Positions 27,901 through 35,599 of a DNA stretch of 64,000 nt are shown here, in pieces (the first letter of the stretch is position 1; every line of letters begins with the position of its first letter). The stretch is from Dromaius novaehollandiae. Lineage: Eukaryota > Chordata > Aves > Casuariiformes > Dromaiidae. Made by a program: the position numbers and the translations under genes. The stretch covers positions 19,488,501-19,552,500 of the forward strand of contig NC_088113.1 in NCBI RefSeq assembly GCF_036370855.1. The letters are read 5' to 3'. The notes under the pieces are model-generated. The model did not search any database, was not told where the DNA came from, and worked only from the letters and a program-made list of their open reading frames with translations.

Positions 27901-30900
27901 GCTTTGTCATCTCTGCTAGACAGATGAGGAGACCACAGGGAGACTGCAGGCTGCGGTTTTCTTCCAAGCACTTGCTATTTTGGGGGTATATCAGTTCAAA
28001 ACATCAAGATTTGGCTGTTGGAGGAGTGAGGAGAGAGGAAAATATGTTCAGCTTCGAAATACAGTTAAACCAGATAGTAAGATCAAGGATGAAACACAAG
28101 AGAAAGCAAATGCAGGGACTCTTGTGCTGCAGAACAGGCTGCCATTCTCTTCTACTATCATACTGCATACTTTTTAAAGTTAGAGGCATAGGCATACTAG
28201 ATTTTAATTAAGAAATTACCACAGGCACTCCTGAAGTCAGATTTTTAAGATTTCAGTGCCCACAAACAGAGGTCAGGTTTTCAGAAGGGCTTGGTGCCCA
28301 CTGTGCCAAGTGGGACAAGAACGTGACAGGGATTCGGCTGTCAGGGTACCAAGCCCCTTTGCTTCCCCTTGCTCTGTGTACGCATGCTGGCATGCAGTCA
28401 CAGTGTATGTCCAGCTGTGGGTGTCTGTGCAGGACCATTTTAAACAAAAATGAGTGATTCTGAGTGGTGGGCACCCCAGGCAGGGACCCACTCCCCGCAA
28501 TTCTCCTGGAAGCTCAGTTATCGAGAACCCAATTCCTTTTTTCTTTCGTTCAGTGTTATAGGTGGCATGGTTTGGAGGATATCAGACCACGCAAAACGTC
28601 TGAGAGTGTTCCAGGTGAGTAGCTGCTGCAAAGCACGACACAGCACTCCTAAATTCATCTCAGGGAAGACCCCCGTGTTTAGCACTGTTAACATTACGCT
28701 TCACAGCCTGACCCTGTCACCTGCCGCAGAGCTTCTCTTTTAGCTCTTGCCAGCAAAAGCAGGAGCAAGGAATGCCTCCAAAATACAGTTTTGGTCCTGG
28801 ATACATATTCAGGTAGGGAGATTAGACAGCAGACTGTTGACCAGGACAATCCCAGACAATTTCAGCTATTATGTATTAACAGCCCTTATGGAGATTAGAG
28901 TCTGATCCTAATCAAATCAGCTAAGTCTATTCTTGGGTATTCATGTCAGCGAGGAGCAGGACTCTTTTAACCTAATGTATATTTCCTAATGCTTATTCAA
29001 GATATTGCTCACAACAAATCAAGAAAACTTTTGTTCCTCCTGAGCTGTATTCTGGCACTGATCCAGAGGCAGTAAAAGGAAGTTTCAGAGCATAAAGGTA
29101 CATCTATCTTCCTCAGGGAATTCAAAAAGCAGTCACACTTTGCCAGCTGAAGTCAACTGCTGTGGCATCCTTTAATACTGATTCTCTTGTAGCATGAGTG
29201 TCAGATGTCTGTTTGTCTGCCTTAAGACCACCAATGAAGTCTTTACCCAGAATACAAAGCCATTCTTTCACCAAAAAATTATTGGCTTCTCCAATCCACT
29301 ACTCTACCCCACTTTGAGGAAGCTGCATTAAAGAACACAGCAATTTTGTCCTTCAGCAAAAGATATGGTACAGCTAGGGGAAAAGGGATGTGGTGAGGCA
29401 AAGGTAGTCAGTGAGAATGCAAATGCTCAAGCTGGAACCAGATGATGGGACACTACAGTTTAGAAATCCTGCCTTCAAAGAACAGTTGAGATAACAACAA
29501 TCTCAAGAGTTAAGATATTTTCATCAAAAGACACTGGAATGTTTTTACAAAGGAAACCAAAGATGTTTTGAATATCTTCCCTCTCCATTTTCCTTCTGAT
29601 GAAGGGACTTTATAAACAGGACATACAAAAAGACTTTGGCCACCTCTAAAAGGTTTCATGAGGATTAGTTAGATACTCTAGTAACAGAGGCCAGAAAGAG
29701 ATCACACCTGGCACATCCGGAATGTGTGGGTGTATGTTTAATGACTACATATAAGACTATCACACACATAGAGGAAATGACTAATCCATTCTTTACCCGA
29801 AAGTCCAAAAGCACACGACAGAGACCACAATGGGAGCAGCATTTCCAAGAACTCATTTGCTCAGAAAACCTCCCTCCCCACAAACGTGTAAGATTCCTTC
29901 TCAAAACTATGATCCTTAGGATACACCAAGAAGAGCTACATACTGTCCTACCAGACTTCCCTACTGCAGCGTAGCGACCTGTGGGGAAGAACCGAGTGGC
30001 CAGTCAACACACAGTGCCACACAACGATGGAGGGAAACAAAAGTTGTCAAACTGGAGATGCCTACACTGCCCAATTAGCAACCAGGTCTATGAACAACTG
30101 GGTCACCTTCAGTTCATGCCAGCAATGTGTTCAGATCCCAGATACTGTGCCATCTTTGCTTGTGCCCTGAGCGATGTTTCTCAGGAAGTACTCATTCATT
30201 ATGTGTTACGCATAATGCAAGAAAAAAAAAAAAAAAAGAGAGAGAGAATAACCCATAGATAATTGGATTGGAATCCATTAGCTGCCAGCCAGAGGGCAAC
30301 TTCTTTCCATGGATTTCTTCTACTCATGCCCACGTTTCAGAGCTTATTGTTTTAAATGTCAAACTGTAGAACAAATGACTTAGAAGGTTAAAGACCTATT
30401 GAAATTTTCTGAGTGTATGTTTCACAGCTGTTCCCTCCTTTGGGCTGCTGGCTAAGAGAACTGCTTGAATCCCAGCAGTAACCAGCAGATCACATCTGGA
30501 TAATCATGTTCCAGTTGAACAGACAGCAGCCAAAATACATTTGCAGTTATACGCCATGAATTTTTATAGCTTACTTATCTGTACACATGTAGCCATTATT
30601 GCCATCCTGTTCTCTACTCAGGATAAAATGAACAGACTTCATTACCAAAGATAAATAGTCTATTGCTAAAACCAAACATTGGGCCAGATCCTCAGCTGCA
30701 CCCAGCTGGGCTTGGGGAAGGGAGGAGGGAAATGGGAACCAAAGAAGAGCCAATAACAGCTCATCAATCCTGGAGCTGGGTCCATGCCAATCCCAGCATC
30801 ATTCAGAGAAGGCTACGGGCTGCTCTAAGTTAGGCCAGCTGGCTACAGCCCTGAGGGGGCCATCTGCCAACAGGGCTTGCCGAAGCACAGTGCGTGCCTG

Positions 30901-33804
30901 CTGGAAAACTTTGCCACTCTTCTTCAAGGGTTGTTAGAGAGAGGGTGGCACAGAGTCACGGAGGTCAGGAAGTCCCAAACTCCCAACATCAAAGCAAACC
31001 TCATCTGGGAACTGCAGCTGTTCTGCCAGGCAACAGAGCTGAAGCCTCACATCAGTGTTTGTATCTAGAGCCACAGACTTGGTCCTATTCATACCCCATG
31101 ACAAGTGTGCAAATATCATAATTCCATGTTTTCTACTCAGAATAACTCCATGATCTGACCGTTCTTGCTGTAATTCTGAATGCTCACACTGACACAACAG
31201 TTCTCGTCCCAAGAGAAAGATTAACATACCAAAAGGTTGGAGTAGTCAGGGGCTTGGTTAAGAAGCACTTTGATCTTTCACAATTTAAAAAAAAAGTTTA
31301 ATTATTCAAACACTATTTATAACAGATACAATGGGATGCTGGCTGGCAAATGTATTTATGTACATTAGATCCTCGAGATAGCCAGAAAGTCAGCATTTTT
31401 GCTTGCCACACACCATACAAAGGCACATGATCTGCCAACAAAAAATATTTAACAGGCTCATATTACTCTGTATTTGTGGGGAACATTGTTTATCAGTATG
31501 GGTTTTGCTTTTAATTATGCAGACAGTATTAGAAGAGAACAAACCAGACACACATCTCCTGCAAAAAGGTCTGTCTGTAAAGAAAGTCATCTCATTTTGG
31601 AGTTTTATTACTTCTACATCTCATGCCTTTATCAGCATAATCCCATTTAATGTTCAAAACCCCCATTTCCCACTGAAGTCTGTGCCTGTCATGTTAAACT
31701 AAGTAAGTCAGCTTTCCTAATGGTTAAACATGCAAAACATTTACAATTTACAAGTAGCCTGCATGCAAACTAGCTAGGTGGCTTGACAGAGCCAAGGAGA
31801 GGAAACCAGCGATTGCACACATTGTACCTGAAAATCTGGCCCCTTGTCTAGACCGAGTCTCACAGACAACTCAATGCTTCCTAAATTGCAACAAGATACT
31901 ACCTGGAATTTTACCAAAGGTAGGAGGACAAGCCATGGATCACAGTCACATTTTGTTACCTAAAGGATAAAAAGAATGAAGTGTGTTGTTGCCTGAGGGC
32001 ATTTAAAAAAACACCATTCCAACAGAGGAAAAGAGTGACCACAGTAAATGCCCCTTCCTCTGTAATCTGTTCAGGAAACACACTCAGGCTATTCTGTGCA
32101 AAAGGAAACACTGTCTTGTTTTGAATAAAGAATAGAAATTAAGCTCTTAGAGCTCAGAAATGTCTTCATTCAGCTGGCAACACTTTTCCCAAATAAAACT
32201 CATGTTTAAACAAGAAGAAACAAACTACTCTGTTAGAATCAAACAGAGCAAATGTATTTAAAACCCATTACTATTTGAACCTATAAGGGAAAAAACTCTT
32301 GGTGACAATTTGGACAGACTCAGAAAGTTTTGGTCCTGAAAGCATAGAACCGATAACTATTACCTATATATTTTGCAACAACCCATACAGTACAGCCCAG
32401 TTTCACACTGTACAATAATCATCCTACTACTAGCCTAGAGAGAAAGCAAGCCCAGATTCTGATCAATCCCATGTCAGGGGAGGTTCCAAGCAGCCCAGCT
32501 GCAATCAGTTTCTCCACCAGCATAACTTTACCAGTAGCAAGTGTAGACATTTTCTCGTGTGCTAGAACCTCTGTGTGTTCCATCCACCAAAACCCATCTG
32601 AATGGCAGCAATTAAATTCCAGCATCCTGGTCACAACATGTTCCTTAGGCTGCCAGCAGAGAAGCTGCACAAGGACTATTAGAGAGATGTTTATAGGAGA
32701 AATGCTAGTATAGATACTCTGCCTGAGACCAAATTTAGTTTGTAACAGGCACAGGGAAAGGCTTCTCAGCCCACTGGTGCTGAACAAGTTTTACAATCAG
32801 CATTCATTTAAGCAAGATGAGCATGATAATTATTTGACAATTCTTTCCTACTCTTCACAAAAAAAAGGTCTTCCAAATGAAGGGATCAGATAAGAGTAAC
32901 ACAGAGAGAAGTATTTTGTCACATGTCACTGCATCTTAAAGCCACCTTTAAGTTTAGAATTGACTACTATAGAACCATAGGAAAGTGCTCTTCTGAGTCT
33001 ATCAGTAAAAACTGCTTAGGAGCCTCCAAATTGTACGTGCCTTTTCTTGCACCTTTTCTGTTCAAGGAACTCAGACAGCAGTTCCCTCTCCAAAAGGCAG
33101 TCAGCCCAATCAGTATTTTATTTCTTAAAAAATAAAATCTGTGAGCTGTCATAACTTTTGCATTCCAAATAAGCTTTAAGTTTGGCTTGTGTAGTTCAGA
33201 ACCTATACTCCAGGAAAGAAATGAGGTTGTATTTCTTAAAAAGTACTTTTTCTCTGTAGAGACAAAAGCTTGAACTACTTCATTTCCTCTCTTTCTCTCA
33301 CATATCTGCATTCAAAGCTTTCTCAAATGAAAACTGTGTACCTTTCTACAAGCACAGTTTAACATTTGTGACCTTTGATTCTCCAAAACTGTCTTCTAGT
33401 GATTGCACTGGCATCATCCCTATTCTTTTTTATTTCCTTGATTGCCTTGTTAACAATTAACTGATGCCAAAAGAAGCAGTTTTTGTTTTATGCTCTAAAA
33501 ACATGAAACAATCTGCAACACAGAAAATTTGCAGGAAAAAGAAAAAGGATTTAAAGGCATGCCTTTTGCCTTGCATTTTTCTTTCCTTTTCCTAAAGACC
33601 AACCAGGTGAGAAAGATAGTAAAATGAAATGGCTACTCACAGTATATTTGTCTGGGGTGGGATATCAGGGATGGTTTCCAACATCAGATGCATGCATCTT
33701 ACTGTAGTCCTGAAGCACAAGCAGCGACTAGGACAGGAACAGGAGAAACTAGGCAAAAGGAGAAAACACAAAAAGCCTCGAAGAGCTGAAGGTTTGATCA
33801 GCAT
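810..33804 (-). CDS. PXDNL: Peroxidasin-like protein, N-terminal half (12 coding exons; continues off the left edge)
   Basis: This is the spliced coding span of a peroxidasin family member. Joined exons give about 510 residues: signal peptide (1 to about 21), LRRNT cap with C24, C28, C30, C37, five LRRs (56-79, 80-103, 104-127, 128-151, 152-175), LRRCT cap with C184, C186, C210, C231, then Ig1 (about 233-325; C255, W267, C305), Ig2 (about 329-418; C351, W363, C400) and Ig3 (about 420-510; C442, W454, C490). Peroxidasins are secreted to the extracellular matrix; PXDN makes the sulfilimine crosslink in collagen IV, while human PXDNL is reported to lack that activity. The order LRR-Ig matches the family exactly; Ig4, the haem peroxidase domain and VWC should follow to the left. 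I chose PXDNL over PXDN because PCMTD1 lies directly upstream and because the LRRCT reads [12 protein letters not shown], closer to PXDNL as I recall it than to PXDN. All exon phases fit and no stop or frameshift is seen. Catalytic status cannot be judged here. Confidence 0.92.
969..2147 (-). other. PXDNL: PXDNL intron 11
   Basis: 1.2 kb intron between the two Ig3 exons. The donor at its right end is GTACTT, after GGGCAG. Open frames on both strands around 1515-1906 have no family resemblance and I treat them as chance. No repeat recognised. Confidence 0.75.
2148..2264 (-). CDS. PXDNL: PXDNL exon 11: first half of Ig3
   Basis: 117 bp with acceptor CTCTCCTGTTCAG and donor GCAG/GTACTT. It completes a split Asp codon (phase 1) and ends phase 1. 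It encodes residues 420-457, including C442 and the W454 of the Ig core in the typical PPPVIAW context shared with PXDN and PXDNL. The 165-bp intron 2265-2429 separates it from exon 10. Confidence 0.95.
2430..2702 (-). CDS. PXDNL: PXDNL exon 10: complete Ig2 domain
   Basis: 273 bp, acceptor TTTCCTTCCAG, donor GCAAG/GTGAGG, symmetric 1-1 phase. The whole second I-set domain sits in this one exon (residues 329-418). It opens with [18 protein letters not shown], nearly identical to the family, with C351, W363 and C400 forming the Ig core. Two N-glycosylation sequons are visible, NVT at 389 and NAS at 401. Overlapping frames on either strand are shadows of this exon. Confidence 0.96.
2703..3194 (-). 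other. PXDNL: PXDNL intron 9
   Basis: 492-bp intron. The plus strand is rich in CTCC and CCTC runs between about 2800 and 3060. Its 5' splice site, GTAATT after CCCCAT, is weaker than those of the other introns. Nothing else seen. Confidence 0.7.
3195..3364 (-). CDS. PXDNL: PXDNL exon 9: second half of Ig1
   Basis: 170 bp, acceptor GGCTGTTTTTCAG, donor CCCCAT/GTAATT. It starts by completing an Asn codon (phase 2) and ends phase 1; the split Ser codon with exon 10 gives the expected TPSKPTF junction. It encodes residues 272-327 with the family signature DGTLMIQNT and the F-strand C305, followed by [13 protein letters not shown]. The reading frame is fully open and strongly family-like. Confidence 0.96.
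3365..4939 (-). other. PXDNL: PXDNL intron 8
   Basis: 1.6 kb intron inside Ig1. It contains a short (TTG)n tract at about 3651-3666 and an imperfect 20-bp tandem pair starting at 4721 and 4741 that shares AAATGCAGATGAAA. No coding signal. Confidence 0.7.
4940..5057 (-). CDS. PXDNL: PXDNL exon 8: first half of Ig1
   Basis: 118 bp, acceptor TGGTCTTTTTCAG, donor AACAA/GTAAGT. It follows the LRRCT exon in phase 1 (split Glu codon) and ends phase 2. It encodes residues 233-270 with the hallmark [17 protein letters not shown]255 and W267 of the Ig core. Confidence 0.96.
5058..6897 (-). other. PXDNL: PXDNL intron 7
   Basis: 1.8 kb intron between the LRR and Ig parts of the gene. The last 150 bp near exon 7 turn GC-rich. 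Open frames around 5281-5493 and 6123-6419 have no recognisable content. Confidence 0.65.
6898..7067 (-). CDS. PXDNL: PXDNL exon 7: LRRCT cap
   Basis: 170 bp, acceptor CGATCTCGTAG, donor TGTG/GTGAGT. It completes the last LRR leucine and encodes residues 176-231: [20 protein letters not shown], then the remaining cap with C210 and C231. The four cysteines (C184, C186, C210, C231) are the LRRCT pattern. The exon and its flanks (about 6840-7145) are markedly richer in G+C and CpG than the rest of the gene. Confidence 0.97.
7068..8923 (-). other. PXDNL: PXDNL intron 6
   Basis: 1.9 kb intron. Around 7756-7797 the plus strand reads CATTGATTTTAGTGAGCTTT then GGATCAATCC, resembling a very common decayed amniote interspersed repeat whose name I cannot give. 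Otherwise unremarkable. Confidence 0.6.
8924..8995 (-). CDS. PXDNL: PXDNL exon 6: LRR5
   Basis: 72 bp, acceptor TTCCATTACAG, donor CGACT/GTAAGT, phase 2 at both ends. It encodes [15 protein letters not shown] plus the rest of a 24-residue leucine-rich repeat (residues 152-175). The length and phase equal those of the other LRR exons, the family layout. Confidence 0.95.
8996..10598 (-). other. PXDNL: PXDNL intron 5
   Basis: 1.6 kb intron, AT-rich, with no repeat or coding signal that I can support. Confidence 0.65.
10599..10670 (-). CDS. PXDNL: PXDNL exon 5: LRR4
   Basis: 72 bp, acceptor TGTGTGACAG, donor AGACT/GTAAGT, phase 2 at both ends. It encodes [15 protein letters not shown] and the rest of LRR4 (residues 128-151). 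The human proteins carry a closely similar repeat at this place. Confidence 0.95.
10671..13556 (-). other. PXDNL: PXDNL intron 4
   Basis: 2.9 kb intron. It holds a CR1 3'-end fragment at about 11195-11285 (listed separately). The rest is ordinary AT-rich sequence; open frames such as 11858-12055 and 13048-13314 have no family resemblance. Confidence 0.65.
11195..11285 (+). mobile_element. CR1-type LINE, 3'-end fragment
   Basis: The segment ends with GGTCTCTTCCAACCTGC and then TTTCTATGATTT. This is the typical CR1 tail (GGTCCCTTCCAACC followed by ATTCTATGATT) seen throughout bird genomes, in plus orientation. It is truncated and diverged, so old. Confidence 0.75.
13557..13628 (-). CDS. PXDNL: PXDNL exon 4: LRR3
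   Basis: 72 bp, acceptor TCCTTTTGAAAG, donor CAGCT/GTAAGT, phase 2 at both ends. It encodes [15 protein letters not shown] and the rest of LRR3 (residues 104-127). The acceptor lacks the usual pyrimidine before AG but the reading frame and phase are unambiguous. Only 246 bp separate it from exon 3. Confidence 0.95.
13875..13946 (-). CDS. PXDNL: PXDNL exon 3: LRR2
   Basis: 72 bp, acceptor TTTGGAACAG, donor TACCT/GTGAGT, phase 2 at both ends. It encodes [20 protein letters not shown] plus KYL (residues 80-103), clearly the family's second LRR. Confidence 0.95.
15357..15449 (+). repeat. Polypurine tract
   Basis: About 90 bases of the plus strand are almost only A and G, ending in GAGGGAGAGGGAGAGAGAGA. 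It is a low-complexity GA-rich tract inside intron 2 of PXDNL. Confidence 0.75.
19768..20080. mobile_element. Two CR1-like LINE fragments in head-to-head orientation
   Basis: The left piece, on the minus strand, contains GGTCCACCTAGCCCAGTATC, a phrase of a widespread sauropsid CR1 3' region in reverse complement. The right piece, on the plus strand, has TTCATGGACAACAGGTCCAT, from just upstream in the same consensus. Positions 19964-19988 and 20041-20065 are inverted copies with 21 of 25 bases matching. An A18 run follows at 20151. Recognition is by memory of the consensus, not by a database search. Confidence 0.55.
23080..23151 (-). CDS. PXDNL: PXDNL exon 2: LRR1
   Basis: 72 bp, acceptor TTTCTGCTTTCAG, donor ACACT/GTAAGT, phase 2 at both ends. 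It encodes [15 protein letters not shown] and the rest of LRR1 (residues 56-79). It joins exon 1 in phase through a split Leu codon. Confidence 0.96.
25895..26255 (+). mobile_element. Decayed CR1-type LINE, 3' part
   Basis: Plus-strand order matches a CR1 3' region: CAAGAAAGATGTGAATTAAC, then GAGAATCCAGAGGAAAG, later GCAGAAAGAAAGATTCAG, and near the end GCAGCAGGTTGGACTAGATG followed by ACTCCTTGAG. These correspond to consensus phrases such as AGAAAGATGTGGA, GAGTCCAGAGGAGAG and GGTTGGACTAGATGA. Several internal deletions are evident, so the copy is old and inactive. Confidence 0.75.
27255..27295 (+). repeat. TCTA-rich tandem repeat
   Basis: TCTGTTTAATCTAT occurs twice within 41 bases, with TTATC/TATC units in between. 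A short degenerate tetranucleotide repeat. Confidence 0.6.
30222..30250 (+). repeat. A16 run followed by (AG)n
   Basis: Sixteen A residues followed by GAGAGAGAGAGAATAAC. No retroposed gene or SINE is recognisable upstream of it. Confidence 0.6.
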
Positions 33805-33849
33805 GGTGTTTGCTGGAGTGTATTTTCCTCAATTCTGAACTGCAGGGAG
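33641..33849 (-). CDS. PXDNL: PXDNL exon 1 (first coding exon): signal peptide and LRRNT cap
   Basis: The start codon is at 33804-33802, in the context AACACCATG (A at -3), with an in-frame TGA 27 bases upstream. Coding runs from 33804 to 33641 and ends phase 2 at the donor ATACT/GTGAGT. Residues 1 to about 21 are a classical signal peptide ([10 protein letters not shown], then a hydrophobic [10 protein letters not shown]). [14 protein letters not shown] follows, the LRRNT pattern C-x3-C-x-C-x6-C found in both peroxidasins. Upstream of the ATG lies a strong splice-acceptor arrangement (T13, then GTGTCAG), so the exon probably starts at 33849 or 33839 and a non-coding exon lies further upstream. 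Confidence 0.92.
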
Positions 33850-35280
33850 CTGACACAAAAAAAAAAAAAGTTTCCCAGCCCTGAGGTCCAGGAGGAGGAG
33901 GGGACTCATCAGCATGTGTTTGCAATTAAATTAAGGCAGTTTGACAGTCCAACCACCCACCCTCTCTGCCATTATGTACATCATTGAAGACCAGACTGTT
34001 CCCTCCCCCCTTTAATTGTGGTGTTTAAGTACAAATGCTTAATTTTGACTTATTCTTGCCTTGTTTGTTACTCTGAACAGCAAATTAACTCTTCACCTTC
34101 TCCTTGGCCACATTTATCTAAAAGCCTACAGAATGTACCTGTGCTTACAGTGCTGCGTTGGGACTCAGAAGGCCTGGGTACAAATTTCTGTGTGATTTTG
34201 GGAATGTCAACATTCTTACTTTAGCACGCTCCTCGCACACTAAGGATAGCATCCCATCTAAGAGCCTCTGTCAAACGTATTAGATGCTAAGACTTTTAGG
34301 ACAGAGACTGCTTCTATTACACGTATGCATAACATCTGGCAAAATAAGTTTCCAACCACAGATGGAAACTCCGAGTGCTACAGATAAGTGAATTTAAAAG
34401 GGAAATGGCTAAACAGAGATAAACAACCTGCAGATAAATAAGACAAAAACTGACTGTAGGCATTGACACAATGCAAACAGAGTAGAAGCTAATTCATTTC
34501 AAAGACCTTTCAACTAATCCAGTTTTTTCCTACAAGGATGTCATATTTAAAACCAACTGGGATTTTGGAGAAATTCAAGGCAGTTGAGGGGTTAAGAGGG
34601 AAACAAACAATGAAACTGAGTTTGAAATGCAGGAGTTCATGTAGGAAATGCAGACCTCAATCCCTTCTTCCACTGGGCAACAAAAAATTGAGATGCAGAA
34701 GGGAAGACATGTTTCCAGCTGATCATCTTTTATCATTATCATTCCTCGCTACCTGGAGAATCAACCCAAAGCTTCCTCTGAATCTGCGATTGCTCTACAT
34801 TGTAAACTGTAAGACAATTAATGTGACAAAACAGTAATTAGCCAGAGTAACATTTAAACCTCCAAAATACAGAGATCCTAGGAAATAAACGGAGGAGTTC
34901 CATTCACAAGATACTTTCTCAACAGCAGGTTGATTTGAATGTAACATTCCTACAAATACCAGAATGAATTACTGGAACATTTACCTTTCATCTTATCTTT
35001 TCTTGCTTTTGTTGTTCTCTTTCCCCTCAGCTGATTATTTAAGTATCAGCAGGAGAGGGTTGGGGCTTTTTTGCCTTTTAAGTGGTTATTTTTGCCAGTT
35101 TCCCACTCTTAAACTTGTAAATCAAGGCTTATTAATATATTCTGGAGTATATTATCTAAGATTTATCTCTCTCCTCATCCTCACCCAGAAGTCTGCCAGG
35201 TATTTAGATTTTGGTGACATGCAAAACATTGGGCAAATGATCATTATACAGTAGCTGATGTCTTGCACTCAATCACTTAC
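33850..35280 (-). other. PXDNL: Likely 5' UTR intron of PXDNL
   Basis: Inferred from the T-run acceptor at 33850-33870 and the consensus donor GTAAGT at 35280-35275 on the minus strand. No CpG island lies here, which argues against a housekeeping-type promoter at the coding exon itself. No transcript evidence is available from sequence alone. Confidence 0.4.
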
Positions 35281-35565
35281 AAATGCTTGAGTGGCAGCCA
35301 TGTCATTGATGGTAAAAGCAATCTTTTTCTCGCCAGAAAAAGGTCACATTATAGAGCAGGCTTTTTGTACCTTACCCTCAAGCAATCGTTGGTCCGTTTG
35401 CCTAGCTTTCAAAGCAGCACCAGTGCAGGTTTGTTGGAGCTCCTCCATCCTCCCTCTGCAGACACAACTCTTGGTTGTGAGCACAGTGTCCTCTAGTGGC
35501 CACCCACCCCACCTTGTAACCACAAATTGTAAAAGGCTGAAGTATCCACTTCAGCCTTTATATAA
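35281..35565 (-). promoter_or_regulatory. PXDNL: Candidate PXDNL core promoter and non-coding first exon
   Basis: On the minus strand TATATAAAG lies at 35564-35556. The sequence just downstream is a perfect 12-bp inverted repeat with a 4-base loop (35532-35559, overlapping the TATA-like motif by three bases). A start about 25-30 bases beyond the TATA motif would fall near 35530, giving an exon of roughly 250 bases that ends at 35281 with the donor TTT/GTAAGT. This would splice to the T-run acceptor upstream of the coding exon. It is a coherent model but inferred. Confidence 0.4.
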
Positions 35566-35599
35566 CAAACTAGTGGCAGCTCAGAGCAGATTGCTCCAG

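Larger units (their letters stand above)
23152..33640 (-). other. PXDNL: PXDNL intron 1 (first coding intron)
   Basis: 10.5 kb intron, the longest visible. It carries a decayed CR1 at about 25895-26255, an (AAT)n tract near 26699, a TCTA-rich stretch at 27255-27295 and an A16 run at 30222-30237. I see no extra exon. Long open frames on either strand (for example 26175-26483, 27861-28211, 32419-32787) have no recognisable domain. Confidence 0.7.

Noticed and set aside
33739-33760. PXDNL exon 1 beginning at an internal AG within CCTAG, as an internal LRRNT exon
   Set aside because: The upstream sequence continues in frame into a clear signal peptide and an ATG in good context, so these AGs are coding.
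810-33804. Assignment of this gene to PXDN instead of PXDNL
   Set aside because: The Ig and LRR text resembles both paralogues, but PCMTD1 lies directly upstream on the same strand as for human PXDNL, and the LRRCT wording is closer to PXDNL. Full-length phylogeny would settle it.
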